A DNA stretch of 64,000 nucleotides from an uncultured Tenacibaculum sp. (GCA_947501615.1 CANMWK010000013.1:100624-164623); one strand, 5' to 3'; shown: positions 34,351 to 44,385, counted from the first letter of the stretch. The notes: a model not told the origin generated them from the sequence alone. Numbers and translations: made by a program.

Positions 34351-35892
34351 ATGAAATTCAATAAATTCATTATAATCTTTATTCTATGCAATTTTACAGT
34401 TAGTTTATTGCATGCTAGCGAATGTTACCATTATCATACTCGAAATTCTTTTAAACTAATTCAAAAAGATACAGCTGTGTTTTTTCAACATACAGTTAAA
34501 GATCTTAATTTAATTAGCTATGTTTCTCAAAAAGAAATTTTATTAAAGGGTATTACATCCACAGGATTTGTTATTGTTTCAGAAACTGATAAAAGCATTA
34601 TATTCTCTAATATTGATGGTTATTTTTTAGTACCGAAAAAAATCTATCAGGTAGAAAAGTATGGCGCAAAGAAAATCGCAAATAAGAATGAGGTTATACA
34701 TAACTTAAGTGTTTATTTTTTCAATATTAATAATCAATGGAAGTATATTGAAAACATAGATTACTCTTCTGAAATTAAATTTCAAAATGTGCAACTACCG
34801 ACTAATCTTGAGTTAATTAGTGATTTTCCAGCTAGAAAATTGTTGCTTAAAAACGAAAAGTATGTGTATGTGTTTGATACTGAAAAATTAAAGTTTACAA
34901 AAATCCCAAATCTTATAGGTAAGAACGCGAAATTTTTTAAAATAAAGAATCGTGGTCAAACATCTAATGCGTTTTTATACGATAATGACACTTTTTATGA
35001 AATAAGTGTTCATGATATAAAGGAGGTAACAAAAGAATTTTTAGATCAAGAACCAACTATTTCATTTGAACACATAACAATTCATCAATTTGAAAACAAT
35101 GTTTCTATAGATGGTAAAAATGGTTTTTTATGGTTGTATAAGGAAAACGGTTTACTTCATAAGAAAAAAGGATATAGTAGTATTCCTATACATTTTGTAA
35201 GAAAAAAAGCAAGTTACTTTAATAGCTATAAAGAGTTAATTGTTTATGAGAATAAAGTATACAACGATTTTTACGATTTGGTAAGTAATAGAAAATCTAT
35301 AGATATTGATGCAATAGAAAACTATAAAATGTTTCATAAAGAAGGGATAAGTTGGTATACAGATGGTGTAAAGAGATATACACTAGATTATAAAAATAAG
35401 AAGATGTTACCAATACATAAAATTGGAAATTATAGTACATATATTCCTAGAAAAATAGGTTATCAAGGTATAGGGAATAATGAAATGTTTCTTGGTGAAG
35501 CTCAACTTTTTTTACGTACAGATAGCAATGAAATTCTTGTGAAAAAACCAATAGAATTCTATAGAGATTTTTCTTTGTTTACAGCATATAACGATCGTTT
35601 AATTATAGAAAATAATGATATTAAAAATTTAGCAGATATAGAGTCTATGGAGTTTTTAGGATCTATAGTTGATGTGTTATCTGGGTGTGATGCTATGGAT
35701 GATGATGGAAATTATTATGCTGTAGAAATCGATGTGTATTATTTTTTTAAAGATGTTAATGGCTATTATGTTTATAATTCTGAACAAAAGAAAATGCGAA
35801 GGATAAGAAAAGCGAAATCTATGCATGCTAAAATGAATAGATTTACCTATTTACAAAGTTTAATGAATCAAGTAAAGAAATTGATGAATTAA
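34351..35892 (+). CDS. Exported repetitive beta protein of unknown function
   Basis: The 513-residue protein has a signal peptide (cleavage near residues 20-23, after LLHA). The mature part is rich in Tyr, Lys and Asp, with recurring short strands and turns such as ESFxxKE/YKNDFYDL and DNDTFYEISVHDIKE. This is reminiscent of DKNYY-type repeat proteins, but the match is loose. There is no sorting domain. It is the third gene of the ankyrin operon and is followed 27 bp later by a membrane-protein gene. Confidence 0.6.
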   Translation: MKFNKFIIIFILCNFTVSLLHASECYHYHTRNSFKLIQKDTAVFFQHTVKDLNLISYVSQKEILLKGITSTGFVIVSETDKSIIFSNIDGYFLVPKKIYQVEKYGAKKIANKNEVIHNLSVYFFNINNQWKYIENIDYSSEIKFQNVQLPTNLELISDFPARKLLLKNEKYVYVFDTEKLKFTKIPNLIGKNAKFFKIKNRGQTSNAFLYDNDTFYEISVHDIKEVTKEFLDQEPTISFEHITIHQFENNVSIDGKNGFLWLYKENGLLHKKKGYSSIPIHFVRKKASYFNSYKELIVYENKVYNDFYDLVSNRKSIDIDAIENYKMFHKEGISWYTDGVKRYTLDYKNKKMLPIHKIGNYSTYIPRKIGYQGIGNNEMFLGEAQLFLRTDSNEILVKKPIEFYRDFSLFTAYNDRLIIENNDIKNLADIESMEFLGSIVDVLSGCDAMDDDGNYYAVEIDVYYFFKDVNGYYVYNSEQKKMRRIRKAKSMHAKMNRFTYLQSLMNQVKKLMN

Positions 35893-35919
35893 AATAAAAT
35901 ACTATTGCCAATCAATATC

Positions 35920-36732
35920 ATGAAAAGTACAATAACACCAGTTCAAGAACTTATTTTTGTTTTAGGGTTAATGGTTTCTATGATAATTTCTCTTTTTTGT
36001 CTAGTTGGGTTATCCTTATCAGAAGTTCACGAAGATTTATTAGCGTATTTCAACATTTCTGATGATATATTATTTCTTTCTTTATTGCTGTTATGTGTCG
36101 TGAATAATTATATAGGGATGAGGTTTTTAGGTGCTTTTTACCGCAAACGTTTCTCAAATAATAGTCCAAAACTGACAGAAGAGAAGCATCTACTTCAATT
36201 AGAATATCCAAAAACAGAATGGTTGAAATTTAAAAAAGAAGAGTTTGAAAAAACAAAAAGGAAATTAGAGAATAGAAGATTTTTTATAGGATTATCTTTA
36301 CTCGTATTTGCCTTGTTTTTTTGTTTCGTTGAATTTACAGTAGGGCTTATTGTTGCAAATTTCATCATATTTTTTACCATACCTATACATCCCGTTATAA
36401 AGGAACCATTTGAGGAAGCCTATTACAATAATATCTTATTTGAATCGAATACTTATAAAGTGAAAGTTTATAAGAAAGGATTAACTGTAAATAATTATTA
36501 TTATGGATATAAACATTTCTCTAGAGAAGGAGCGAGTACACAACTAATTGCTGTAGATCTTGCAAAAGAAGCATCTCAATCTTTTTTAGAATTTACAACA
36601 TACTCTGTAGGAATTTTACCAACTTTTGATGATTTTAATGGAGGAGAAGTAAAACATACGGCTACTTTGAAAATTCCTGTTTTAGAGCATCACAATATTG
36701 ATATGAAAAAATTAAGAAGTCAGCTATTATAA
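35920..36732 (+). CDS. Hypothetical membrane protein, paralog of 44386-45189
   Basis: The ATG at 35920 (not the TTG at 35905) gives 270 residues. Membrane segments lie at about 10-30 and 43-62, then a soluble EYPKTEWLKFKKEEFEKTKR stretch, two more membrane segments at about 118-155, and a C-terminal cytoplasmic beta domain ending in a LEHHNIDMKKL segment. The protein at 44386-45189 has the same layout and a similar loop (KYSQQEWLIFF). The family is unknown. Repeat copy B begins 82 bp downstream. Confidence 0.65.
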   Translation: MKSTITPVQELIFVLGLMVSMIISLFCLVGLSLSEVHEDLLAYFNISDDILFLSLLLLCVVNNYIGMRFLGAFYRKRFSNNSPKLTEEKHLLQLEYPKTEWLKFKKEEFEKTKRKLENRRFFIGLSLLVFALFFCFVEFTVGLIVANFIIFFTIPIHPVIKEPFEEAYYNNILFESNTYKVKVYKKGLTVNNYYYGYKHFSREGASTQLIAVDLAKEASQSFLEFTTYSVGILPTFDDFNGGEVKHTATLKIPVLEHHNIDMKKLRSQLL

Positions 36733-36814
36733 TATGACTATCATAAATTGATTAAAACCTTGCACATATGAATTCATGATGTGTTTCATTATACAATTCT
36801 CTTAATTTTAATCG

Positions 36815-36912
36815 CAGGGCGATAGCCAAGAATTTAATTTACTGATACTTGTATCAAAATGTTTGAAAAATTCAACTAGATATCTCGTATGCTCGCATCG
36901 AGGTAGTTCATT
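36815..36912 (+). repeat. Interspersed intergenic repeat, copy B
   Basis: This is the same element as copy A, with GCGATAGCCAAG, GATACTTGTATC, and AGATATCTCGTATGCTCGCA followed by TCGAGGTAGTTCATTA. Relative to copy A, the TACCTC arm has become TATCTC, which still pairs as a T-G wobble. It ends 22 nt before the ATG at 36935 and runs in the same direction as that gene. Confidence 0.75.
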
Positions 36913-36934
36913 AAAAATTTAAAATAATAAAAAG

Positions 36935-37360
36935 ATGGAAACCACTAATGAAAATCAGCAAAATGAAGAAGTAAAATTTGAAATTGTAGATAAAGTACCT
37001 AAAGAAAAGATACAAAACTCTCTGAAATTATATAGTGAATCAGCAGCTATGGAGACTTTTGTGAAAATTCCTTTTGTTCTTTTCGCAGTACTAGTTTTAA
37101 TACATAATGTATTTCTTGCAGGTAAAAGTTATGATTATCAAACCTATGAAAATATTAAGACTATAGAGTTATCTGTAGTAGTACTTTTAGTAATTGCTAT
37201 AGTAATTATGGCTATCATCGCTATGAGTAAAAATGCTACAATAAAAAAGGAATTGAAAGAAATTTCAAATCGTTATGGGATAAAAAAAGAGATTGTACAA
37301 AATGAGTTCAGTGCGCTTGCAATGCATTTGTATGGAGGTAGAGGAGTTATTTTAAAGTGA
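36935..37360 (+). CDS. Small two-helix membrane protein
   Basis: The 141-residue protein has a charged N-terminal region (about 40 residues), membrane helices at about 44-65 (KIPFVLFAVLVLIHNVFLAG) and 78-100 (IELSVVVLLVIAIVIMAIIA), and a basic cytoplasmic tail. The family is not recognised. Repeat copy B lies immediately upstream. Confidence 0.65.
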   Translation: METTNENQQNEEVKFEIVDKVPKEKIQNSLKLYSESAAMETFVKIPFVLFAVLVLIHNVFLAGKSYDYQTYENIKTIELSVVVLLVIAIVIMAIIAMSKNATIKKELKEISNRYGIKKEIVQNEFSALAMHLYGGRGVILK

Positions 37361-37484
37361 TATGTTACAAGTAAAGTAGTTAGGGTCGATAACAAAACAA
37401 TATTAAAAATTGTATGTTAAAGATTCGTGAGTATATAGGTTATATATTTTATCTTTCGTCTCTGTAAAGTAAAAGGAATTAAAA

Positions 37485-38474
37485 ATGAAGAACATACTTA
37501 GAATGCTAAGTGTTTTACTATTGATATATGCTTGCAAGGAAAAAGAAAAAAGAATACAGTTTTACCATTGGAAGTCAGATGCAATATTATCTTCAGTAGA
37601 AAAGGAAGCCTTAGTGGCTATCAATGCAAAAAAAACATACATACACTATTTTGATGTTGTAGCGAGTGAAGGTAATAATCGTCCAGTAGGTGTGGTTCAG
37701 GCTATAGATCCTTTATTTAAAAATCAAGATGTTATTCCTGTTGTTTTTATATCAAATAAAGTTTTTAAAAACAAAGATCAAAACATTTCAGAACTCGTAA
37801 ATCAGATCGCTGCTTTGGTACAACAAATACATCACATATATTTTGAAAATGATGCAGAAGAAATTCAAATAGATTGCGATTGGACTAAGAGTACCAAGGC
37901 TGCATATTTTCAGTTTTTAAAGCTGTTAAAGAAAAAAGTAACATTGAGTACAACTATTCGTCTTCATCAAATTAAATACCAAAAAGAAACAGGAGTACCT
38001 CCAGCAGACTATGGCGTTTTGATGTTATATAATGTTGGAGAATTGAATAATTTTAAGGAAAATTCGATACTCAACAGCACTATAGTTTCTCAATATATTA
38101 AAAAAACATCCACATATCCTTTGTTATTGGATGTAGCATTACCATTTTTTTCTCAAGTAGTCATAAAAAATAAAGAGAACGACATTCGGTTGATTAACAA
38201 TGTAGTTGTTGAAGATTTTAGTAAGGATACTATTCATTTTCAAAGTATTGGTACAAATCAATTTAAGGTGATAAAAAAGAAACTTTATAAAGGACATTAT
38301 CTATATAAAGATTATGTATTGAAGTTAGAGAAAACTAGTGTGGCAGAGATTCTATCTAGTAATGCTTTAGTACAAAGAAGCAATTTAAATCTTCGAAATA
38401 CTATTTTGTATCATTTAGATGAAACAGAAATTGAACAACAAAAATTTAAAGAATTAATAACGGGTTTACAATGA
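37485..38474 (+). CDS. Predicted TIM-barrel-like lipoprotein (DUF3142-like)
   Basis: After a lipoprotein-type signal (MKNILRMLSVLLLIYAC) the 329-residue protein shows a pattern of alternating strands and helices seen in a DUF3142-like group of Bacteroidetes proteins: FYHWKSDAILSS, KTYIHYFDVVAS, EIQIDCDWTKSTKAAYFQFL, VTLSTTIRLHQIKYQKETG and YGVLMLYNVGEL. The DCDW segment is the most recognisable. The fold suggests a glycoside-hydrolase-like barrel, but no catalytic pair can be assigned. Its stop overlaps the next ATG by 4 bp (ATGA), so the two genes are translationally coupled and probably functional partners. Confidence 0.65.
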   Translation: MKNILRMLSVLLLIYACKEKEKRIQFYHWKSDAILSSVEKEALVAINAKKTYIHYFDVVASEGNNRPVGVVQAIDPLFKNQDVIPVVFISNKVFKNKDQNISELVNQIAALVQQIHHIYFENDAEEIQIDCDWTKSTKAAYFQFLKLLKKKVTLSTTIRLHQIKYQKETGVPPADYGVLMLYNVGELNNFKENSILNSTIVSQYIKKTSTYPLLLDVALPFFSQVVIKNKENDIRLINNVVVEDFSKDTIHFQSIGTNQFKVIKKKLYKGHYLYKDYVLKLEKTSVAEILSSNALVQRSNLNLRNTILYHLDETEIEQQKFKELITGLQ

Positions 38475-40804
38475 AAAAAAGAGTTTTAACGCAGTATATA
38501 ACAGTGCTATTATTTTTAACTGTAGGAATATCTAAAGCCGTTGCCAACACACCCAATTATTATTGTGGAGGATGGTATTATGATGGGGATTATTTTTATT
38601 ATAATTTATTCAATCAGGAGAATATATCTCAAAAAGCATTTTATCCATTTTTAAGAACAAATGAAAATCCATTTTATAAAGACCAAGCTTTAAAGGATAC
38701 TAAAAATGTGTATGAATGGTATACGTTTTTCAATCAAAAGTATTCCAAAGAAGTACTTACAGAAGTTTTATATGGAAAAGAGAATATGTCCTATAAAATT
38801 AAAGGAGTATCGGCTAAAGAAAAAGCAGCAAAAATATATCTGAATTTTGCGAAATCTTGCGAACAAGTTTCCGTGAATAAAGAAAAATATTATTGGGATT
38901 ATAAAGCTTTAATTAAAAAGAGAAAACACAATGCTCCAGAACTAATTAATGAAGGAATGCTTTTACATTCCAAAGAAAATCATAAAGCATTAAAATTACG
39001 ATATGCATATCAGTTAATTCGTTTATTTCGATATAATTATGAATTTAAAAAAGCAATCGATTTTTTTAATAATGAAGTAGCGTCACTTGAACAAAAAAAT
39101 GAAATCTATTATTATATATTAGATCAAATTGCGGGTTGTTATTACAAGCAAAAGAACTACGAAAAGGCAGCATATTTATTTTTAAAAGTATTCGATAAAA
39201 GTATAGACAAGAAAAAATCAGCATATCTAAGTTATAAATTCTGTACAAACAAGAATGCTGAAGGAAAAACTCTTTTAAGAACCAGTGAAGAGAAAGCAAG
39301 TCAGATTTTTATTACAGCTATTCGAAAGTTTTCTGACACAATGCAAGATTTAGAAAAAATTACAGCTTTAGGCGTTTCAGAAGATAAACAAGAATTGCTA
39401 GTAATTCGTATGATTAATAATATAGAAAGGGCTATACTTAAAATCAATTATAAAAAACCTATTTTTCAATCAGAAGAAGGCATTGCAAATGAGCTTAGTA
39501 TTCTAGAAAACTATATTCAACAAAAAGTAAATAGCAACTCAACTAATATTGAGTTTTGGCAATTGACAGATGCTTATGTGTCTTTTTTAAAGAAGGATAT
39601 TAATACAGCGAAGGAAAAATTAAAAACAATAAAAACAAAGCAACTAGAAGAACAAAAAGAAAATCTATCTATAGTTTTTAAAGTTTTTTCATGGCAAGAA
39701 ATAACTCCAATACAAGAAAAATGGTTGTCTGACTTCTTTAATGGCGACATTAAAAAAAATACAAGGTACGGCGGAGGATGTTATAGCGATAATAATGACG
39801 AGAGAATATCATGTAATATTAAAAGAGTTATAATAGATCAGGTAAGTCATTTGTACCTTAATCAAGATGAAGTAGCGAAATCATATTTATTGCATAATTC
39901 CTTAGAAAACCTAAAAGATATTAGTTCACAACAACTCGCAGATGATATGATTTCATTTATTAAAAAGAAGGACAAAAACAACTTTGAAAAGTTTATGTTG
40001 AGTGATGTACTGCAAAAAGGGTTTTCGGAAGAAAAAATACTGGCTATTGCAAGAAAAGCGAAAGGCTTAATGTATTTTAGAAGTGGCGATTTTAACACAG
40101 CAGTTTCCTATTTCAGTCCGTCTGAACAAACAGAGATACCACCTACAGTTTTTAGTAATAATACTATGGAATGTTTTGATTGTGATGTGTCTTTAGTTAT
40201 GGAAGACGAAGTGTATAAGGCAAGTGCGTATATTTTTTTAAACACAAAAATGAATACCTACGAATTACTGACTAATTTACAGGAATTGGAACGTATGACG
40301 AAAGATGAAAGTTTGAAACAATGGAAACGAAAATTGGCCTATTATTTACTTGGGAACTACTTTTTTAATGTTTCTAATACAGGATATTATAGAACGATAG
40401 TGTATCCAGGTCGTGATACTTATTACAATTATGATTTTGTACGTAAACGACCTGAAATTGAAGATGTAGTTGTAGGAAAAAAGACATATAGTTTTCCGAA
40501 TTATGGTTATGGAAATACGTATAATGCTTTGGCGAAAAAAGCAAAATACTATTATGAGCAAACCATTGCAAATTCAACAGACAATGAATTAAATGCACGT
40601 TGCGCTTACATGATTGCTAAATGTGAATTGAATGCATACTATAATAACGGTTGGGAAAGTAATTATTCAGGGTACGAAGGAGATCATTTCAGAAAGTTTG
40701 AAAACTCTGGATTTAAAGCACTAAAAACAAAATATAGGAACACAAAATTTTATCAAAAGATTCGTAGTAAATGTAGTTTTTTTAGGCAGTATGATGCGAA
40801 CTAA
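38471..40804 (+). CDS. Large exported TPR-like protein, coupled to the preceding gene
   Basis: A signal peptide of about 25 residues (ending AVAN) precedes a 777-residue helical protein. The start of the mature part has a Cys/Tyr/Trp-rich stretch (YYCGGWYYDGDYFYYNLFNQ), and TPR-like helix pairs follow (for example QKNYEKAAYLFLKVFDKSID, and ARCAYMIAKCELNAYYNN near the end). Several Cys pairs fit an exported, oxidised protein. From memory, similar Tyr/Cys-rich TPR proteins occur next to DUF3142-like lipoproteins in other flavobacteria, but this was not checked. A role in handling extracellular polymers is a guess. Confidence 0.68.
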   Translation: MKKRVLTQYITVLLFLTVGISKAVANTPNYYCGGWYYDGDYFYYNLFNQENISQKAFYPFLRTNENPFYKDQALKDTKNVYEWYTFFNQKYSKEVLTEVLYGKENMSYKIKGVSAKEKAAKIYLNFAKSCEQVSVNKEKYYWDYKALIKKRKHNAPELINEGMLLHSKENHKALKLRYAYQLIRLFRYNYEFKKAIDFFNNEVASLEQKNEIYYYILDQIAGCYYKQKNYEKAAYLFLKVFDKSIDKKKSAYLSYKFCTNKNAEGKTLLRTSEEKASQIFITAIRKFSDTMQDLEKITALGVSEDKQELLVIRMINNIERAILKINYKKPIFQSEEGIANELSILENYIQQKVNSNSTNIEFWQLTDAYVSFLKKDINTAKEKLKTIKTKQLEEQKENLSIVFKVFSWQEITPIQEKWLSDFFNGDIKKNTRYGGGCYSDNNDERISCNIKRVIIDQVSHLYLNQDEVAKSYLLHNSLENLKDISSQQLADDMISFIKKKDKNNFEKFMLSDVLQKGFSEEKILAIARKAKGLMYFRSGDFNTAVSYFSPSEQTEIPPTVFSNNTMECFDCDVSLVMEDEVYKASAYIFLNTKMNTYELLTNLQELERMTKDESLKQWKRKLAYYLLGNYFFNVSNTGYYRTIVYPGRDTYYNYDFVRKRPEIEDVVVGKKTYSFPNYGYGNTYNALAKKAKYYYEQTIANSTDNELNARCAYMIAKCELNAYYNNGWESNYSGYEGDHFRKFENSGFKALKTKYRNTKFYQKIRSKCSFFRQYDAN

Positions 40805-40968
40805 AAAACTCATAATTAGAAGATTCAAATATAGTTTAGGTAATTGCAAATATAGATTACCAATTGTACATTTTTCTGAATTGATTTAGCTTAGTAATGC
40901 ATTAAGTATGTTTAGATTTTTTAAGTAAATCCAACATATTGAATGATTAAATTTAAACTGTTAACAAC

Positions 40969-41697
40969 ATGAATCTTATTAGAAAAATTTTAGGTTTAGG
41001 TCCCAAAGAGCCTGTAAATACCGTTAGAAGAACACAAACCCCAGAAGTAAAAAGAGTAGCGCAACAGCACAATCATTTTTCTGATTTAGATTTGCTACTG
41101 CCTGTATTAGTGACTGAAAATACTCGTGAAATTGAATTAGAGAATCAAATTACATCAGTATTCCATAGTAGAGAAGATGGTTTTAATCGAATTTTAATCG
41201 GGTTAACATCATTTAATTATAAAAATTTAGATGAAAGTAAAGAAGCTGAACTTTTTCAGGTAAAGCCTGAGGAAGAAGAAACTTTTCTTAGGTTACTAGT
41301 GGAACATGCCGAAAATAATATCCAAGAGTTAGATATTTCATTTCAGTATTGGAATCCGACAGATAAAGACCTTAATTTTTCAGTATTATCAGCACCTATA
41401 ACGTTTTTTACTTCAGAATTAATTATGAGTAAAAAACACATGTTAACGGCACATCAAAAATTAAATACGGAAGAATTATTTGTTTCTATTCCTAGACGAG
41501 GTCTTATCTTTATTTGCGATAGAAATTTAAACGATGAAGATTATAAAACTTTTTTAAATATGCATTCGTATGCAGTGTTAAAAGGAGATGCAGAAGATGA
41601 ATTATTATGCGAAGATGTTTTTGTAGTTGAAAATGGAGAAATTACCAATGTGTTAGCTATGCATCAATTATCTGGAATTTTACGTGAATCAGCATAA
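40969..41697 (+). CDS. Hypothetical soluble protein
   Basis: The 242-residue protein has no signal peptide. It begins MNLIRKILGLGPKEPVNTVR and contains mixed alpha/beta elements (AEHAENNIQELD-like helix; LFVSIPRRGLIFICDRNLND). It loosely resembles DUF1444-like proteins, but I cannot confirm this. Its stop codon lies 1 bp before the start of the CHAP protein, so the two are probably co-expressed. Confidence 0.6.
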   Translation: MNLIRKILGLGPKEPVNTVRRTQTPEVKRVAQQHNHFSDLDLLLPVLVTENTREIELENQITSVFHSREDGFNRILIGLTSFNYKNLDESKEAELFQVKPEEEETFLRLLVEHAENNIQELDISFQYWNPTDKDLNFSVLSAPITFFTSELIMSKKHMLTAHQKLNTEELFVSIPRRGLIFICDRNLNDEDYKTFLNMHSYAVLKGDAEDELLCEDVFVVENGEITNVLAMHQLSGILRESA

Positions 41698-41698
41698 A

Positions 41699-42280
41699 AT
41701 GATAAAAAAAATTAGTATTATTCTTGGGGTATTACTGGTAGTTTTTTTAGTTTTCAAAGTAACTAAGAAAATCGATTTTAATTCTAAACATACTATTGGA
41801 GAGAAAATAGATAGTTTGCATCATGTGTACGTATATTATAATGGTGGAGTAGACAATGTTACGGAAAGAAATACCGAAGACGGTTATAACCTTGGATTGA
41901 AATATCAGTGTGTAGAGTTTGTAAAAAGGTATTATTACGAACATTACAAACATAAAATGCCAGATTCGTATGGACATGCTAAAAGTTTTTTTGAAGCAGG
42001 CATAGCTGATGGAGAAAAAAATTCTCGTAGAAATTTATATCAATATCAAAATCCGAGCGCTACTCGACCTAAAATAGGTGATTTGGTTGTTTTTAAAGGA
42101 ACTTTATTTAATACGTATGGGCATGTTGCTATTATATCTGATGTAAATGCCCATAGTGTTGAATTTATTCAGCAAAATCCAGGACCTTTTTCTCCATCTC
42201 GAGAAACATTTCAACTTTCAAAACAGGGTGAAAAATTTAAAATAGCGCATGAAAGGGTATTAGGTTGGTTACGGAAATAA
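41699..42280 (+). CDS. CHAP-domain amidase, membrane-anchored
   Basis: CHAP domains are Cys/His amidases that cut peptidoglycan cross-bridges or glutathionylspermidine. The chosen ATG at 41699 gives 193 residues; a GTG at 41684 is less likely. A single N-terminal membrane anchor (residues 4-22) precedes the catalytic domain, with C71 (KYQCVEFVKRYYYEHY) and H142 (YGHVAIISDVN), both standard for the family. It is probably periplasmic, anchored in the inner membrane. It adjoins the preceding 242-aa gene (1-bp gap). Confidence 0.82.
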   Translation: MIKKISIILGVLLVVFLVFKVTKKIDFNSKHTIGEKIDSLHHVYVYYNGGVDNVTERNTEDGYNLGLKYQCVEFVKRYYYEHYKHKMPDSYGHAKSFFEAGIADGEKNSRRNLYQYQNPSATRPKIGDLVVFKGTLFNTYGHVAIISDVNAHSVEFIQQNPGPFSPSRETFQLSKQGEKFKIAHERVLGWLRK

Positions 42281-42289
42281 TGTTATTTA

Positions 42290-42805
42290 TTACTCTTTCT
42301 TAAAAATGACATACTTTTCACTTGCTTCTTCAATGATAACAAAATAATTCATGGCATTTCCATAATTCTGAATCATAAATTCGTTGTCATGAAAATTGAT
42401 ATTAAAACCAAGTTCGGTAGGTAATGGAGGCTCTTTTTTTGTCGCTACATCTTCACTACCATCATCAATGGCTCCACCAGCATATTCACTCCATTCAAAA
42501 CCATATAAAGTTACATCATTGTTCGTTGTAATTTTAGCAATGTTTTCAATAGTTCTTTTAGGTGAAGTAAATGTGTAGTGTACTGCAGTGTCTTTTACAG
42601 TAAATTCAAAACTAAGTTTTGATACTTCATTTTTCCAAACTCCTATAAGTTGAGCTTTTTCTTTTGATATGGTTTCTGGTTTGGTTGTAATACGTTCTTT
42701 TGGTGTAGTATTCGATGTATTTTTTTGTCCTTTATCAGTATTAGTAGTACAGTTTAAAAGAGCTAGTGACAATATAAGCAGGGCTTTCTTTATCATATAT
42801 TTCAA
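42290..42805 (-). CDS. Hypothetical lipoprotein
   Basis: A lipoprotein signal (MKYMIKKALLILSLALLNC) is followed by a Thr/Lys-rich linker and a lipocalin-like small domain (IGVWKNEVSKLSFEFTVKD and FVIIEEASEKYVIFKK). The function is unknown. It converges with the CHAP gene, whose stop lies 10 bp away. A TATG microsatellite lies about 160 bp upstream of its start (42967-43010). Confidence 0.65.
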   Translation of the reverse strand: MKYMIKKALLILSLALLNCTTNTDKGQKNTSNTTPKERITTKPETISKEKAQLIGVWKNEVSKLSFEFTVKDTAVHYTFTSPKRTIENIAKITTNNDVTLYGFEWSEYAGGAIDDGSEDVATKKEPPLPTELGFNINFHDNEFMIQNYGNAMNYFVIIEEASEKYVIFKKE

Positions 42806-42966
42806 TAATTTTGTTTCGTAGTATATACTAACGAATTTATCGTTTTTTATTGTTTTTCTGGTGATATAAATTTGAAATCTATGTCTACGTTATCAACCTA
42901 AAAAACGATTAATTTTGAACCTTATAAACTGTTATTGAACTTTTACAATAGAAGTTTTCTTTAGAT

Positions 42967-43010
42967 AATGTATGTATGTATGTATGTATATATGTATGTA
43001 TGAATGAATA
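42967..43010. repeat. TATG tetranucleotide microsatellite
   Basis: The array reads (TATG)4-TATA-(TATG)3-AATG-AATA, preceded by AATG. It lies between the minus-strand lipoprotein at 42290 and the MORN protein at 43074. Non-triplet repeats of this kind can change length by slippage. Any effect would be on promoter spacing, since no gene covers it. Confidence 0.85.
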
Positions 43011-43073
43011 CAAATTCAAGTGATTTACTCAAAAATCAGTATAGAAGAATTGGAATATTATAGTTGAGGAAAT

Positions 43074-44195
43074 TTAATTGTATGTTTTTTCAAAAATTAA
43101 TCGTCCTTTATCATATTTTTCTTCCTTAATTAATGCTCCTGAAGTATCAAAATGTTTCCAAATTCCGTCCTTTTTACCATTTAAATAATAGCCTTCTCGT
43201 TCGATAGTTTTAGCATCTGTATTATAAAATTTCCCAATTCCGTTGAGCTTATCATTTTTATACGTTAAAGCAGAAATTAAACGTCCTTTATCATTCTCAA
43301 AGGTCTTCCAAACCCCAGATTTATAGGTGTCTTTATATGCGCCAGAAAGGATTAATATTGCATCTTCATTGTATTTTTCAAACTTTCCATTTCTTTTTCC
43401 ATATTTGAATTGTACTTTACTTTTTAAAATCCCATTTTCATAATATTTTTCATTAGACGTGATGTAATCGTCTTCATAATTAATTTTATATTTTAAAATC
43501 CCTTCAGGGGTAAAATATTCTGCAATGCCATTTTTTTTATTTTTTTTGAAATGAATTTTATTGGCAAGTTTACCATTCAAATGATAGTTTTTTTCAATGT
43601 AATTTGATGGAGATGCATAAATTTTTTCTCGTATTAGTTTTCCATCAGATAATCGTTCTTCCCAGCGTCCTGTAGGTTTATCATTCTTATAAAATTCAAG
43701 AACTTCAGTAACAGTGTTATTTTGAAGATTTTTTAATTTTGTAGTCCATTTTCCTTCCTTCTTATCGTTTTTATACTTTTCTGTTCTATATACTTTACCA
43801 TCTCTATTATAGGTTAGCCAAGTACCATGTTTTAATCCATTTTTATAATTAGTTTTTTCTTGAATGTTGCCATTTTGGAAATATGAAATTTGTTGTCCAT
43901 GTATTTTTCCATCAATATAAGTGGCTTCAGATGAAGTATTCCCTGCAAAATCATAACTAATGTAGTTTCCATCTATTTTTCCATTTTTGAAAGTAATATC
44001 AGCATAAGCACCACTCGTTTCTGCTATTTTATACTGACCATGTAAAGGTTTTTTGTTTTCATGTAGGGTGTAAATAGCTTCTTTACCAAACCGAGTAGTT
44101 TTAACCTCTGCCCAAGTAATATAAGCTTGTCCACTAATTTTAGTTATTACCAAACTAAAAAGAAATAAATAAATAATACGGTTTTTAGTATACAT
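43074..44195 (-). CDS. MORN/YwqK-repeat exported protein
   Basis: A signal peptide (about residues 1-22) is followed by around a dozen MORN-type (YwqK-like) repeats of about 22-24 residues. Typical ones read NGNIQEKTNYKNGLKHGTW and DGKVYRTEKYKNDKKEGKW. Such proteins are often annotated as YwqK-family antitoxins, but the exported position makes an antitoxin role doubtful here. The family role in flavobacteria is unclear. No toxin candidate adjoins it. Confidence 0.82.
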   Translation of the reverse strand: MYTKNRIIYLFLFSLVITKISGQAYITWAEVKTTRFGKEAIYTLHENKKPLHGQYKIAETSGAYADITFKNGKIDGNYISYDFAGNTSSEATYIDGKIHGQQISYFQNGNIQEKTNYKNGLKHGTWLTYNRDGKVYRTEKYKNDKKEGKWTTKLKNLQNNTVTEVLEFYKNDKPTGRWEERLSDGKLIREKIYASPSNYIEKNYHLNGKLANKIHFKKNKKNGIAEYFTPEGILKYKINYEDDYITSNEKYYENGILKSKVQFKYGKRNGKFEKYNEDAILILSGAYKDTYKSGVWKTFENDKGRLISALTYKNDKLNGIGKFYNTDAKTIEREGYYLNGKKDGIWKHFDTSGALIKEEKYDKGRLIFEKTYN

Positions 44196-44385
44196 AATGC
44201 ATAAGTTTAAAGTTGAAAAACTTATTGTAAATGTATTGTGAATTGAAGACCAATTTAGGTGAGAATATATATTTGTGTAGTGTAAGTTAATATTTGAGTT
44301 GTATCAAAAGAGTTTAACTACTAGACTATATACTTTGATCATCACATATATTTCAACTATAAAATAGCAGCTGTTTTTTATAGCA

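Noticed and set aside
43074..44195. YwqK-type MORN protein as an antitoxin of a toxin-antitoxin pair
   Set aside because: It carries a signal peptide and has no adjacent toxin candidate; the antitoxin label is an inherited family name.
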